Shown here one piece after another: positions 1-8,858 of a DNA stretch of 28,254 nucleotides. Numbering within the stretch: position 1 is the stretch's first letter; every line of letters begins with the position of its first letter. The position numbers were made by a program, and so were the translations under genes. The notes below the pieces were generated by a model, which was given only the letters and a program-made list of their open reading frames with translations, was not told the DNA's origin and ran no database searches. Source of the DNA: an uncultured Draconibacterium sp. (GTDB lineage: Bacteria; Bacteroidota; Bacteroidia; Bacteroidales; Prolixibacteraceae); contig CANLMQ010000050.1 of NCBI GenBank assembly GCA_947492175.1, positions 1-28,254 of the forward strand, in the 5' to 3' direction.

Positions 1-37
1 AATCATAATGTTGAAGAGCCATTCTCAAAATTGAAAC

Positions 38-77
38 AAAAAAAAGAGACCGCCCTTTTGGGACAGCCTCTTTTTTT
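38..77. terminator. Rho-independent-type terminator hairpin
   Basis: An A-run plus GAG on the left pairs with CTC plus a T-run on the right. The inner stem (CCC against GGG around a TTTT loop) is interrupted by a small mismatch or bulge. Runs of A and T at both ends make it usable in either direction. It probably ends a gene lying left of the window. The following 300 bases up to the sigma-factor gene are AT-rich and show no ORF or convincing promoter box. Confidence 0.7.
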
Positions 78-378
78 GTCTCTTAATTTTTTGTCCTCTA
101 TTTCAGATCAAATTATAAAAAGATTAGAAGTTTGTTATAAATACGTAAGTATTCCCGAATAAATAGTATGGTTGCGTAAGTATTGTACAAAAGTAAAATT
201 AGTTGAAGAGATATAGATTCGTTTGTTACGCCAGACTTAATTTTGGATAGAAAGTTCCTTCCCAAGAAACAAACATAAGTACAAAAGATATTGCTGTCAA
301 TTTAAAGAGAGGTTAAGATCTTTTTAGAATGGATAAAAATGTTTAATTTGCGTCTTCTAAACCTAATCATTTCATTTT

Positions 379-984
379 ATGACCAGAATCGTTGGAAATG
401 CTTCATCCCAGGAAATATGGCGTAAATTTGTTGAGGGAGATAAAGAAGCTTTGGCAACGCTTTATTTTCAATATTTTGATGTCCTTCTCAATTTTGGAAT
501 GAAATATTCTGCAAATCGTTTTCTGGTGGAAGATAGTATTCAAAATATTTTTGTTGACCTGTTAAAAAAGCAGCCTGAGTTAGTACCTGTTGAAAATATT
601 CGGTTTTATTTAATAAAGGCCTTACGAAATCAAATTTCATACGATCAACGAAAAAACAAAAAACTGACAGTCATTGCTGAACCTTCGGAAATGGATTTCA
701 GAATTACTTATGCCACCGAGAATGCTTTGATTTCAAAAGATAGAGATGAGATCCAAGCAAAGTTTTTGAAGATGGTTACCGAAACACTAACAGACAGACA
801 AAAGGAAGCACTGTATTTAAAATTTAATTGTGGTTTCGATTATGTTGAAATTGCAGAAATTATGCAGATCAGTGTTGAATCAGCGCGTACCATAATTTAT
901 CGTACACTAAAGACGATTAAAAAAACATTTGGAAACAATAAATATTCAAGTGTCATTTTTTGGGTTTTTAAAAGTGTATTATGA
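379..984 (+). CDS. ECF-type RNA polymerase sigma factor (sigma-70 family)
   Basis: This is a 201-residue extracytoplasmic-function sigma factor, the usual size for the family. Region 2 covers about residues 15-85, with the helix around EDSIQNIFVDLLK. Region 4 covers about 130-185, with the helix-turn-helix DYVEIAEIMQISVESARTII preceded by LTDRQKEALYLKF. It should direct RNA polymerase to the promoter of the transport operon downstream. The anti-sigma gene follows on the same strand after an unusually long gap of about 315 bp, and then a SusC protein with an STN domain. In Bacteroidota this order marks a trans-envelope signalling circuit in which ligand binding at the transporter frees the sigma factor. 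The ATG at 379 follows an AT-rich leader, and no other start fits the family better. The target promoter is not identifiable from the sequence alone. Confidence 0.93.
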   Translation: MTRIVGNASSQEIWRKFVEGDKEALATLYFQYFDVLLNFGMKYSANRFLVEDSIQNIFVDLLKKQPELVPVENIRFYLIKALRNQISYDQRKNKKLTVIAEPSEMDFRITYATENALISKDRDEIQAKFLKMVTETLTDRQKEALYLKFNCGFDYVEIAEIMQISVESARTIIYRTLKTIKKTFGNNKYSSVIFWVFKSVL

Positions 985-1299
985 TAAGCATTTTGTTAAT
1001 GATTCAGGTTATGTTTTTTTTAGAACATAATCAGCCATTTGTTCGTGGTTAATTAAAACACGGTACAGCTCTGTCAAATTATCCCGTATTAAATAAAAAT
1101 TGGTTTTATAAAAATCTCAAAAGTTTGCATGAATAAATTCATAATTCATTGGAAAATTGATCACCAGTGCGTTATTCAATTTAAAACGAAGAAGAAATTG
1201 AAAAAGTGGTTTGATTTTTTCAATAAGACAAAATCTTTTTTGAAAATAATTGTCTATGAATTTAAGAAGAGTGCTACTTAACTATAACAGATCTAATAT
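985..1299. other. Intergenic stretch between sigma and anti-sigma genes
   Basis: About 315 bp, very AT-rich. I see no coding frame of note, no clear hairpin and no consensus TAnnTTTG box. Such pairs are often closely spaced, so the anti-sigma gene may have its own promoter here. Confidence 0.5.
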
Positions 1300-2481
1300 A
1301 TGGAAAAAGAATTTCAAAAATATTCTCTTGGAGATTTTCTAAGCGATACAGAATTCTGCAGCTGGGCAAGCTTGAAAAGACCTGATCTTGATCCTTTTTA
1401 TAATGATTTGATCGAAAAATTCCCAGAACAAAAAATAAATTTTCAAAAAGCCCGAAGATTGATTGAATTATTTGAGGATGAAAAGTTGAATACAACTACT
1501 TCACGGAAGGAGCAAATTTGGGAAGGAGTGAATAAAAGATATCTTAAACAAAAAAGAAGTGCCAATCTTAAAGTATTATTCCGGGCCGCTGCTTCAATTG
1601 CCGTTCTTTTTGTCCTGTCGACAACAATAATCTATTTAGTATCAACCGACACTAAAAGAGAAATAATTTCTTCTGTTGATATTGAGGATTATGATGAGAC
1701 AAGATTGATTTTAAATGATGGGGCAGAAGTAAACATACAAACGAATAAATCAGAAATTGTATATAAGGAAGACGGAGAAGAGATTAAAGTAAATAATGAG
1801 GTTGTCAAAAAAAATGAACCGACTAAAAAAGCTCAGATAAATCAGTTAATTGTACCCTATGGTAGGCAATCCAAAATTGTTTTGGCTGATGGCACAACAG
1901 TATGGTTAAATGCTGGAAGTAGTTTGTCTTATCCGACAAGTTTCGAAGGTAATTTACGTGAAGTCTATTTATTAGGTGAGGCTTTTTTTAATGTTGTTTC
2001 AGATAACTCTAAACCTTTTCAGGTTATTACCAAAGATCTAAAAATTATAGTAACCGGGACCAGTTTTAATGTTACCTCTTATGCAAACGATAATTCTACA
2101 CAAACAGTACTTCTTTCAGGAAAGGTATCAGCAAAAGAAACTAAACGTTTTGCAAAGGCTGTTGAGCTTGATCCGGGGGAAAGAATTGTTTACAACAGAG
2201 AAAATGAAAAACTGCAAAAAGACAAAGTAAATGTAGAACTATATTCATCCTGGAAAAATGGTTATTTGGTTTTTGAGGAAGAAACTGTACAGGTAGTACT
2301 CAGAAAGTTAGAGCGGTATTATGATCAGAAATTAACGTTGAAAGGAACTGGTTTAGATGTAGCATTCTCGGGGAAACTCAATTTGGATGAGAATCTGGAG
2401 AAAGTGCTTGAAAACATCTCATATTCTATTCCTTCCAAAATAATTAAAGAACAAAACGAAATAATAATCAAAATAAAATAG
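1300..2481 (+). CDS. FecR-family anti-sigma factor
   Basis: This 393-residue inner-membrane protein is the partner of the upstream ECF sigma factor. The cytoplasmic N-terminus (residues 1-85) would hold the sigma factor. One transmembrane helix lies at about 88-113, in the segment with AAASIAVLFVLSTTIIYLVS. The periplasmic FecR domain is at about 183-285, with the typical strings VPYGRQSKIVLADGTTVWLN and LLGEAFFNV. A C-terminal DUF4974-like domain runs from about 315 to the end. In the Fec-type scheme the periplasmic part contacts the STN domain of the TonB-dependent transporter, here encoded next door, and relays ligand occupancy to the sigma factor. Length and domain order are normal for Bacteroidota FecR proteins. 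The ATG at 1300 gives a complete N-terminal segment ahead of the membrane helix. Confidence 0.93.
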   Translation: MEKEFQKYSLGDFLSDTEFCSWASLKRPDLDPFYNDLIEKFPEQKINFQKARRLIELFEDEKLNTTTSRKEQIWEGVNKRYLKQKRSANLKVLFRAAASIAVLFVLSTTIIYLVSTDTKREIISSVDIEDYDETRLILNDGAEVNIQTNKSEIVYKEDGEEIKVNNEVVKKNEPTKKAQINQLIVPYGRQSKIVLADGTTVWLNAGSSLSYPTSFEGNLREVYLLGEAFFNVVSDNSKPFQVITKDLKIIVTGTSFNVTSYANDNSTQTVLLSGKVSAKETKRFAKAVELDPGERIVYNRENEKLQKDKVNVELYSSWKNGYLVFEEETVQVVLRKLERYYDQKLTLKGTGLDVAFSGKLNLDENLEKVLENISYSIPSKIIKEQNEIIIKIK

Positions 2482-2518
2482 TAAGCCTATGATATGAACA
2501 AACCACTTATTTATTAAA

Positions 2519-2552
2519 TAACCGGGATGCGCGGTCAAACAAATCCCGGTTA
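2519..2552. promoter_or_regulatory. 10-bp perfect inverted repeat between fecR and susC genes
   Basis: TAACCGGGAT and ATCCCGGTTA form a perfect 10-bp stem around a 14-nt loop, about 40 bp before the SusC start. It could end the sigma/anti-sigma transcript or lie in the SusC leader. The T-run after it is weak, so an attenuator or RNA-stability hairpin is also possible. Confidence 0.55.
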
Positions 2553-2592
2553 AAAAATTTCTATTCTATTAATAAAAATTTCAAACAAACTT

Positions 2593-5500
2593 ATGAAAAA
2601 AAAATGTACTGATAGGGATATTTTTAAATATCTCCTAAAAATTATGCGAATTATGCGGTTGTGTCTGTTTTTAATAATCCTGAGTACAACAATAGCCCTT
2701 AGTTCCAATTCTTATTCTCAGATTACAAAACTTACCCTGGAACTTCAAAACGGAACAGTAAAGGACGCAATTTCTTCCATCGAGGATCAGAGTGAATTTG
2801 TGTTCTTTTATCAGACTCAACATGTCGATTTGGGAAGAAAAGTATCTATTCATATTAAAAATGAGAATATTGAAAGTATTTTGAAGCAATTGTTTGCAGG
2901 AACTGATAATGTTTTTGTTGTTAACGATCGCCAAATAATTATACGAAAAGTTTCCAGGGAAAGGCCTAAAACCAATGCTCCTGATTTAAATCTGCCTGGA
3001 CAACCAGAAGAACAACTGGATGAGAAAGAAGTTTCAGGGAAAGTTGTTGATCGATTGGGACTTCCTCTTCCGGGAGTAACGATTATAGTTGCTGGAACTA
3101 CAATTGGTACAGTTACAAATTTAGAAGGACAATTTAATCTTTCAATTCCTAATGATGCCAAAAAACTTAGGTTTTCTTTTGTCGGGATGAAAATGCAGGA
3201 GATAGAAATCGGGAATAAAACTGTTTTTAATGTAGTTCTGCAAGAAGAAACAATCGGATTGGAAGAAGTTGTTGCTGTTGGTTACGGAGTACAAAATAAA
3301 AGAGAAATTGTTGGTTCAATTTCTAAAGTCGGTTCTGAAGACATTGAAGGAAAACAAATTGTGTCTTTTGAACAGGCATTACAGGGACAGGCTGCAGGTG
3401 TTAATGTGACACAAGGAACCGGGATGGCCGGCTCTGGCTCTGTTGTAAGGATTCGGGGAATAGCTTCAATTAATGCATCGGGCGATCCATTGTATGTTGT
3501 TGATGGCATTCCAATTTCTCAGGATATGTTTGGTTTGAATGCTACTACCTGGGGAATGAATCCCAATCCTTTATCATCGATTAATCCAAATGACATCGAA
3601 TCGATTGAGGTATTAAAAGATGCTGCGGCATGTGGTATTTACGGCTCGAGAGGGTCAAATGGAGTTATTATAATCACAACTAAAAAAGCCAAAGGCTCAC
3701 AGTTAAAAGTTAATTTCAGTACAAAACAGAGTTTGAGTGCACCGGCAAAAAATCCAAATGTTGTGGGAACTAAGGATTGGATGCAAATGTACCAGGAAGC
3801 CTGGGAAAATGACGGGAATACCGGGGTCCCTCAAAACCTTCCCGGCAACCTTACATGGGAACAAGCAAAACTAAACGACACAGATTGGTGGAAAGAGATT
3901 ACACATGTTGGATACAGCCAGGAATATAATCTGTCTGCAAGTTTTGCGATTAGTGAAAAATTGAAAGCATACATCAGTGGTTCGTATAACAACAATGAAT
4001 CATATATAAAACGAAATGCTTTTGAACGGTATAACGGGAAACTTAATCTGAATTACAATCCTTCGTCAAAACTCTCAATTACAGCATCAACCATGTTGGC
4101 GAATACAAAAACTGACCTGGTTGGAGACCCTTGGGCTGGAGGAACTGGTGCTGCAATGGGAACTGCTCTGCCAATTTATCCTATTAAAAACGAAGATGGG
4201 ACATATTTCAAAGGTGCTGGAAACGATGCAAACCCGGTAATGGTGAGTGAACTGCAGGATGTATTTAATGATGAAACAAGAACGATAAATAGTCTTTCGA
4301 TCAATTATACCCCGCTTAAAAAACTAAGTTTTACGTTTAGTGGAGCTGTCGATTATTTGAAATTTATAAACGAAGGATTTCAAGATAAATATTTAAGAAG
4401 TGTAGACGGAGATTACGCATGGCAATCCAGAACAAACATATTCAATTATAACTATAATGCAGTAGCTACTTACAATACAAGCATCGGAGAAAACAAGTTT
4501 GTTTTTATGCTGGGAAATGAAATGCAATATTCGAAAACCACAGGTGAAAGGAATGAATATGATTATGACCCGGAAAGCGCAAATCCGGAAAACTTAATTG
4601 ATTACGGAATTCAGGAATGGCGCTTCTTAAGCTTTTTCGGAAGGTTAAATTACAAGTATAAAGATCGATATATCGTTCAATCTTCGTTACGGTTCGATGG
4701 ATCATCGCGCTTTGGTTCCAATAATAAATTCGGGACCTTTCCGACTCTTGCACTCGGATGGATTGCCAGCGAAGAAGAATTTGTAAAGAATATTATTAAT
4801 GAAGATGTGCTGAGTTTTCTGAAATTTAAGGCAAGCTACGGATACACCGGGAACTCAAATATTCCGAATTATGAACACCTGGGTACTTATATTACACCAA
4901 CAAGCAACAGTTCTTATTACAACGATATGCCTGTTCGTTATCCCAGCAGGTATTCAAATCCCGATCTAAAATGGGAAATAACAAAGAACCTCGACCTGGC
5001 AGTAGAAGCACAATTATGGGGAGGAAGAGTGGCAGCTGAAGTCGCATACTTCCTGAAAAACTCGGAAGATGTCTTTATTAATGTCAGTATTTCTCAAACA
5101 ACGGGGTTCCGCGATCAGTGGAAAAATATTGCAAAAATCAGAAACGAAGGATTGGAATTTAATCTCACCACAAGAAATTTTGTAGGGCACTCACCACAAG
5201 ATTTCAGATGGACAACTAAATTCAACATATCCACAATTGACAATGAAGTTACCGATTTGGGAGGGCTTACTTCTGAAGAAATTGGCGGCGGGGCAAATGA
5301 TACCCGTATTTTGTTAGGCTACCCTATCGGGACAATGCGAATGGTGCGGTTCTCCAGAATTGACCCGGCAGATGGACGTCCCATCTATTTGGACAGAGAA
5401 GGAAATGAAACCAAAACTTACATTTTTGCCGGCGAAAACGGTTATGCCAAACCTGCAGGAAAACTGATTCCTGATTTTACAGGCGGTATCACAAATACTT

Positions 5501-5994
5501 TCGAATACAAAGGTTTCTCATTGAGTGCGCTGTTTATATTTAGCTATGGTGCAAAACTGTATGATGCAGCTGCCAAACGACAAATGACATTGATGTCGAA
5601 CTGGAACTTCAGAACCGACGGATTCGACCGTTGGCAGCAACCGGGAGACGATGCAAAATACCCAAGATTGACCCTGGATGGAAACAACTGGGGAGCCTCA
5701 GAACAATGGTTTAATACCAGTATGTGGATATATGATGCATCTTATATAAGATTGAAGAATTTAAGTTTCTCTTATGATATTCCGACTAAGTTATTGAATA
5801 AACTTCATCTTTCTTCTGCAAAAGTTTCACTCACAGGAACGAACCTTCTTACGTTTACAAACTTCCCGGGGATTGATCCTGAAGTAGCCAGGGATTTTAA
5901 TGATGCCAGGGATAGAAACATGAGCCCAAACGCTACTTATCTGACCGTTCCTCAGGCAAAAACATACTCTTTAGGACTTAATGTTTCATTTTAA
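2593..5994 (+). CDS. SusC/RagA-family TonB-dependent outer-membrane transporter with STN domain
   Basis: This is a 1133-residue outer-membrane transporter that takes up oligosaccharides with TonB energy. An N-terminal signal segment covers about residues 1-44 and ends near SNSYSQ. A secretin/TonB N-terminal (STN) domain follows at about 47-118. A carboxypeptidase-regulatory-like beta domain is at 147-220 (VSGKVVDRLGLPLPGVTI). The region before the plug contains EEVVAVGYGVQNKREIVGSI, a hallmark of SusC. The plug is at about 245-365 (IRGIASINASGDPLYVVDGI), then a barrel ends in a terminal phenylalanine (GLNVSF), the usual barrel-assembly signal. The STN domain is found in SusC proteins that signal to FecR, which matches the upstream anti-sigma gene. 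The SusD partner starts 11 bp after the stop. Substrate cannot be read from the sequence. Confidence 0.96.
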   Translation: MKKKCTDRDIFKYLLKIMRIMRLCLFLIILSTTIALSSNSYSQITKLTLELQNGTVKDAISSIEDQSEFVFFYQTQHVDLGRKVSIHIKNENIESILKQLFAGTDNVFVVNDRQIIIRKVSRERPKTNAPDLNLPGQPEEQLDEKEVSGKVVDRLGLPLPGVTIIVAGTTIGTVTNLEGQFNLSIPNDAKKLRFSFVGMKMQEIEIGNKTVFNVVLQEETIGLEEVVAVGYGVQNKREIVGSISKVGSEDIEGKQIVSFEQALQGQAAGVNVTQGTGMAGSGSVVRIRGIASINASGDPLYVVDGIPISQDMFGLNATTWGMNPNPLSSINPNDIESIEVLKDAAACGIYGSRGSNGVIIITTKKAKGSQLKVNFSTKQSLSAPAKNPNVVGTKDWMQMYQEAWENDGNTGVPQNLPGNLTWEQAKLNDTDWWKEITHVGYSQEYNLSASFAISEKLKAYISGSYNNNESYIKRNAFERYNGKLNLNYNPSSKLSITASTMLANTKTDLVGDPWAGGTGAAMGTALPIYPIKNEDGTYFKGAGNDANPVMVSELQDVFNDETRTINSLSINYTPLKKLSFTFSGAVDYLKFINEGFQDKYLRSVDGDYAWQSRTNIFNYNYNAVATYNTSIGENKFVFMLGNEMQYSKTTGERNEYDYDPESANPENLIDYGIQEWRFLSFFGRLNYKYKDRYIVQSSLRFDGSSRFGSNNKFGTFPTLALGWIASEEEFVKNIINEDVLSFLKFKASYGYTGNSNIPNYEHLGTYITPTSNSSYYNDMPVRYPSRYSNPDLKWEITKNLDLAVEAQLWGGRVAAEVAYFLKNSEDVFINVSISQTTGFRDQWKNIAKIRNEGLEFNLTTRNFVGHSPQDFRWTTKFNISTIDNEVTDLGGLTSEEIGGGANDTRILLGYPIGTMRMVRFSRIDPADGRPIYLDREGNETKTYIFAGENGYAKPAGKLIPDFTGGITNTFEYKGFSLSALFIFSYGAKLYDAAAKRQMTLMSNWNFRTDGFDRWQQPGDDAKYPRLTLDGNNWGASEQWFNTSMWIYDASYIRLKNLSFSYDIPTKLLNKLHLSSAKVSLTGTNLLTFTNFPGIDPEVARDFNDARDRNMSPNATYLTVPQAKTYSLGLNVSF

Positions 5995-6005
5995 AACGAT
6001 CAAAC

Positions 6006-7430
6006 ATGAAAAATAATAAATATATATTCCTATTCATTGTAATTGGATTCTTGTTTACAGCTTGCGAAGGTCTTCTTGAAATAGACCCAAGCAACAGTGA
6101 AGAAATTCTTGCAGCCGATGCTTTAAAAACAGAAAGTGATATTGTAGAACTTTTGAATTCGGCTTACGATGCCCTCCCAGGCGTATATGGAGGGAGTTTC
6201 CAGCGTTCGGGAGATTTGCTTGGCGACAATTTAGCTTTTAAACCGGGTGTAACCAGTAATCTTGTAAATATTCACAATCGTTTCTCAACAGTGTATTTTA
6301 CTGACCATGATACATATTCAAACTCTTATGTCAGTATTATGAGAGCAAATACTGTTCTGGAAAATATTGATAATATCCAGATGTCGGATGATACAAAAAA
6401 AGAATTGAAAGCAGAGTGCTACTTTATCCGGGCAATATGCCATTTTGCACTGGTTCGCCTTTATTCGCAGCCATACGATTATACTGCTGACAATTCACAC
6501 AAAGGAATTGTACTGAAAACAAATACCAAAATCGAATTATTGGCACGAAACACTGTTGAAGAAGTTTACAGTCAGATTGAAAGTGATTTGAAAGCTGCCG
6601 AAAGCGACTTGCCTGTCAGCAATTCAGATTTTGCCCGTGCAACAAAATGGGGAGTCAAAGCATTTCTGGCTCAGTTATATTTTCAAAAACACGAATATGA
6701 CAATGCTTTTACAATGGCAAACGATGTAGTGGCGAATTCAGGCTTGCAACTCGATGCTTCGCATTATCAGCGTTTTTTGTCTGCAAATGACACCATTGGT
6801 TCTGTCGTTTATACTCCTTCGTCGGAAGCACTTTTTAAACTGGTTTCTACTCCGGAAAGAAATAGAAACATAGGTGGTTATTTTGACGAATACAAGGCTG
6901 ATGAAACCAATATTCCGAATATCAGAATAGATCCCGATCTATATTACAATGTTATTTCAGTCAACAGCCAGGATAAAAGAGTTAGCTTGTGGTACGAAGT
7001 TTTTAATGCCAACCAGGACAACGAATATATTGGATGTACCAAATACAATAAATCATTCAAGAATATTCCGCTGGCATTTATTACCGAGCAAAAGTTTATC
7101 CGTGCAGAATCGGCATTGCTAAAACAAAGTGTAAACAAAGCAATTGCAATTGAAGATCTTAACGATATTAGAGAAAGAGCGTTCGGAGATGACAGCAGAA
7201 ATGTCAGCTCAGATATATCTGCAGAAAACCTACTCATTGCCATTCATAATGAAAAAAGACTAGAATTGATTTGTGAAGGGGTCCGCACACAGGATTTGAA
7301 AAGAAGAGGTTCTGGTGGCGAAAAAGACCTGTTAGTTAGAGGAGTATCTTGGGATTATCCGGGGATGGTATTGCAAATTACCGCATCAGAGGCAAATGAG
7401 TTATTCGAACTGAATGAAGAACCTCAATAG
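6006..7430 (+). CDS. SusD/RagB-family glycan-binding outer-membrane lipoprotein
   Basis: This 474-residue surface lipoprotein forms the lid of the SusC transporter and captures the substrate. The signal peptide ends at a lipobox (LFTAC, Cys20), followed by EGLLEIDPSN, the characteristic SusD start. TPR-like helices occupy the N-terminal half, including the segment ECYFIRAICHFALVRLYSQP that is typical of RagB/SusD. The C-terminal segment NEKRLELICEGVRTQDLKRR matches the family signature, in which an E-R-x-L-E-x-x-x-E-G-x-R pattern leads to the end of the protein. The length is slightly short for a SusD but complete. It is in one operon with SusC (11-bp gap) and with the small lipoprotein gene after it. 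Confidence 0.95.
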   Translation: MKNNKYIFLFIVIGFLFTACEGLLEIDPSNSEEILAADALKTESDIVELLNSAYDALPGVYGGSFQRSGDLLGDNLAFKPGVTSNLVNIHNRFSTVYFTDHDTYSNSYVSIMRANTVLENIDNIQMSDDTKKELKAECYFIRAICHFALVRLYSQPYDYTADNSHKGIVLKTNTKIELLARNTVEEVYSQIESDLKAAESDLPVSNSDFARATKWGVKAFLAQLYFQKHEYDNAFTMANDVVANSGLQLDASHYQRFLSANDTIGSVVYTPSSEALFKLVSTPERNRNIGGYFDEYKADETNIPNIRIDPDLYYNVISVNSQDKRVSLWYEVFNANQDNEYIGCTKYNKSFKNIPLAFITEQKFIRAESALLKQSVNKAIAIEDLNDIRERAFGDDSRNVSSDISAENLLIAIHNEKRLELICEGVRTQDLKRRGSGGEKDLLVRGVSWDYPGMVLQITASEANELFELNEEPQ

Positions 7431-7480
7431 AGGAAAGCGATAATAATTATTCAGAATAATTAACGATAAAAAAGATACTT

Positions 7481-7972
7481 ATGAAAAAGTTAATCATATA
7501 TATACCCATATTACTTTTCATTATTTCATGTGCTGATGAGATCCCTGAAATAGGAGAAAGAGCAAACAGAAAAGAACAAATGGTTGGCACATGGCAATTG
7601 GAAAAATTTGTCCAAACCGATTTAAAGGCCAAAGCTAAAGCTTATCCTGATTTTGCTACAGTAAAAGACCTGACAAATATTTTTGAGAATAATCCTTATA
7701 CTGATTTCTCAATCAGTTTCAATTCCGACAGAACATTCTCTGCAGTCACCGGAAATTCTTTCATTGATATGATTGAAGGAGGAAACTGGTCGTTTGATAG
7801 CGATGATGTTCCCAGTAAAATACTACTAAGTAATGGTTCTGAAAACCAAACAATCGTTATTGGAAGTTTTGCAAATATCATATACGATAAGATTGAGTTT
7901 ACAATTGTGAAAGTTGATACGAACACAAAAAAGGAAACGATAAGTTACACCTTCTATTTAAGCAAAAAATAG
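7481..7972 (+). CDS. Small lipocalin-like lipoprotein
   Basis: A 163-residue lipoprotein with a short signal and lipobox IISC (Cys17), followed by ADEIPE. The mature part begins with MVGTWQLEKFVQTD and continues with alternating beta strands (FSISFNSDRTFSAV, GGNWSFDSDD). This is the pattern of small Bacteroidota lipoproteins with a lipocalin-like fold (DUF5004 type). It lies 50 bp after susD and 4 bp before the next exported protein, so it belongs to the transport operon. It is probably an accessory surface or periplasmic binding protein for the imported glycan. Fold assignment is by pattern only. Confidence 0.7.
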   Translation: MKKLIIYIPILLFIISCADEIPEIGERANRKEQMVGTWQLEKFVQTDLKAKAKAYPDFATVKDLTNIFENNPYTDFSISFNSDRTFSAVTGNSFIDMIEGGNWSFDSDDVPSKILLSNGSENQTIVIGSFANIIYDKIEFTIVKVDTNTKKETISYTFYLSKK

Positions 7973-7976
7973 CATT

Positions 7977-8825
7977 ATGAAAAAAATAGTAATAATTCTA
8001 ACTATACTGTATGTGTCTTTTACCGCATACTCACAGAGACCTACTTTAAAAACCATTCCTGCCGATGTTGATGCGTTGACCGAAAATGTTACCCTGTTAT
8101 TTGATGTAACAGGGACCAGCCTCGAAGGAATAACTGATCTGTATATCTGGTCGTGGTGTAACGATATTAAATCGGGACCGACAGAAATGAAGCTTTGCTA
8201 CAACGGGAGCTCGGCTGATTGGGGAAATGTTTCGGAAAATGCCAAACTGACCTACGTTGAAGGAAATACCTATAAAATACAACTTCCTATTACTGTTACC
8301 CGCGATGAAGGTGAAGTGACTTACTCAACCATAGCTGATTTATTTGGCTTTACCGAAAATCCCGGTGGAATTAGGGCTTTTGGGTTTCTACTCAGGAGCA
8401 AATCGGGCGATCCCCAGGCATCGGGCGAAGATTTTAACCTTACGCCTCTGGTTTTTGAGGAAGCTTTGTTCCGGACTTTTCCAACCTCTGTTTCAAATAC
8501 CGATGTTATTACAATATCCTACAACATGAATCTGTCGACCAATTATAAAATGTTAAGTGCCAAAGAAATTAGCGCTACTATAACATTGCTGGATGATAAT
8601 AACAATGTTCTGATAAAAGCAGCTAATATTCCGTGTTTTGAAGAAAGAGACAAGGAGTATTCCTGTACTTTTTTAGCTGAAAAACTTGGTGATTTCCCAT
8701 CAGGAAAATCAATTGACGATGTCGTTGTGTTGGAGGCCTCTTTTTCAGGAATAATAGAAACGAATGGAATTAAAGATAAAGTGGATAGTGATACTTTCTC
8801 TAAGAGTTTCTCTGTTTTTGAATAG
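7977..8825 (+). CDS. Exported protein of the SusCD operon, function unknown
   Basis: A 282-residue protein with an N-terminal signal peptide cleaved near TAYSQ (about residue 20) and no lipobox, so it is periplasmic or secreted. The mature protein is rich in predicted beta strands with Trp and Tyr residues in the N-terminal half (TDLYIWSWCNDI). The layout resembles the two-part beta-sandwich proteins encoded after SusD in many polysaccharide loci. I do not recognise a named catalytic motif. The gene starts 4 bp after the preceding stop and is followed by the SusE/F-like gene, so co-expression with the transporter is likely. A substrate-binding role is an inference from context. Confidence 0.75.
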   Translation: MKKIVIILTILYVSFTAYSQRPTLKTIPADVDALTENVTLLFDVTGTSLEGITDLYIWSWCNDIKSGPTEMKLCYNGSSADWGNVSENAKLTYVEGNTYKIQLPITVTRDEGEVTYSTIADLFGFTENPGGIRAFGFLLRSKSGDPQASGEDFNLTPLVFEEALFRTFPTSVSNTDVITISYNMNLSTNYKMLSAKEISATITLLDDNNNVLIKAANIPCFEERDKEYSCTFLAEKLGDFPSGKSIDDVVVLEASFSGIIETNGIKDKVDSDTFSKSFSVFE

Positions 8826-8858
8826 TAAACAAAAATACATTCTTAAAAACTATTGTTT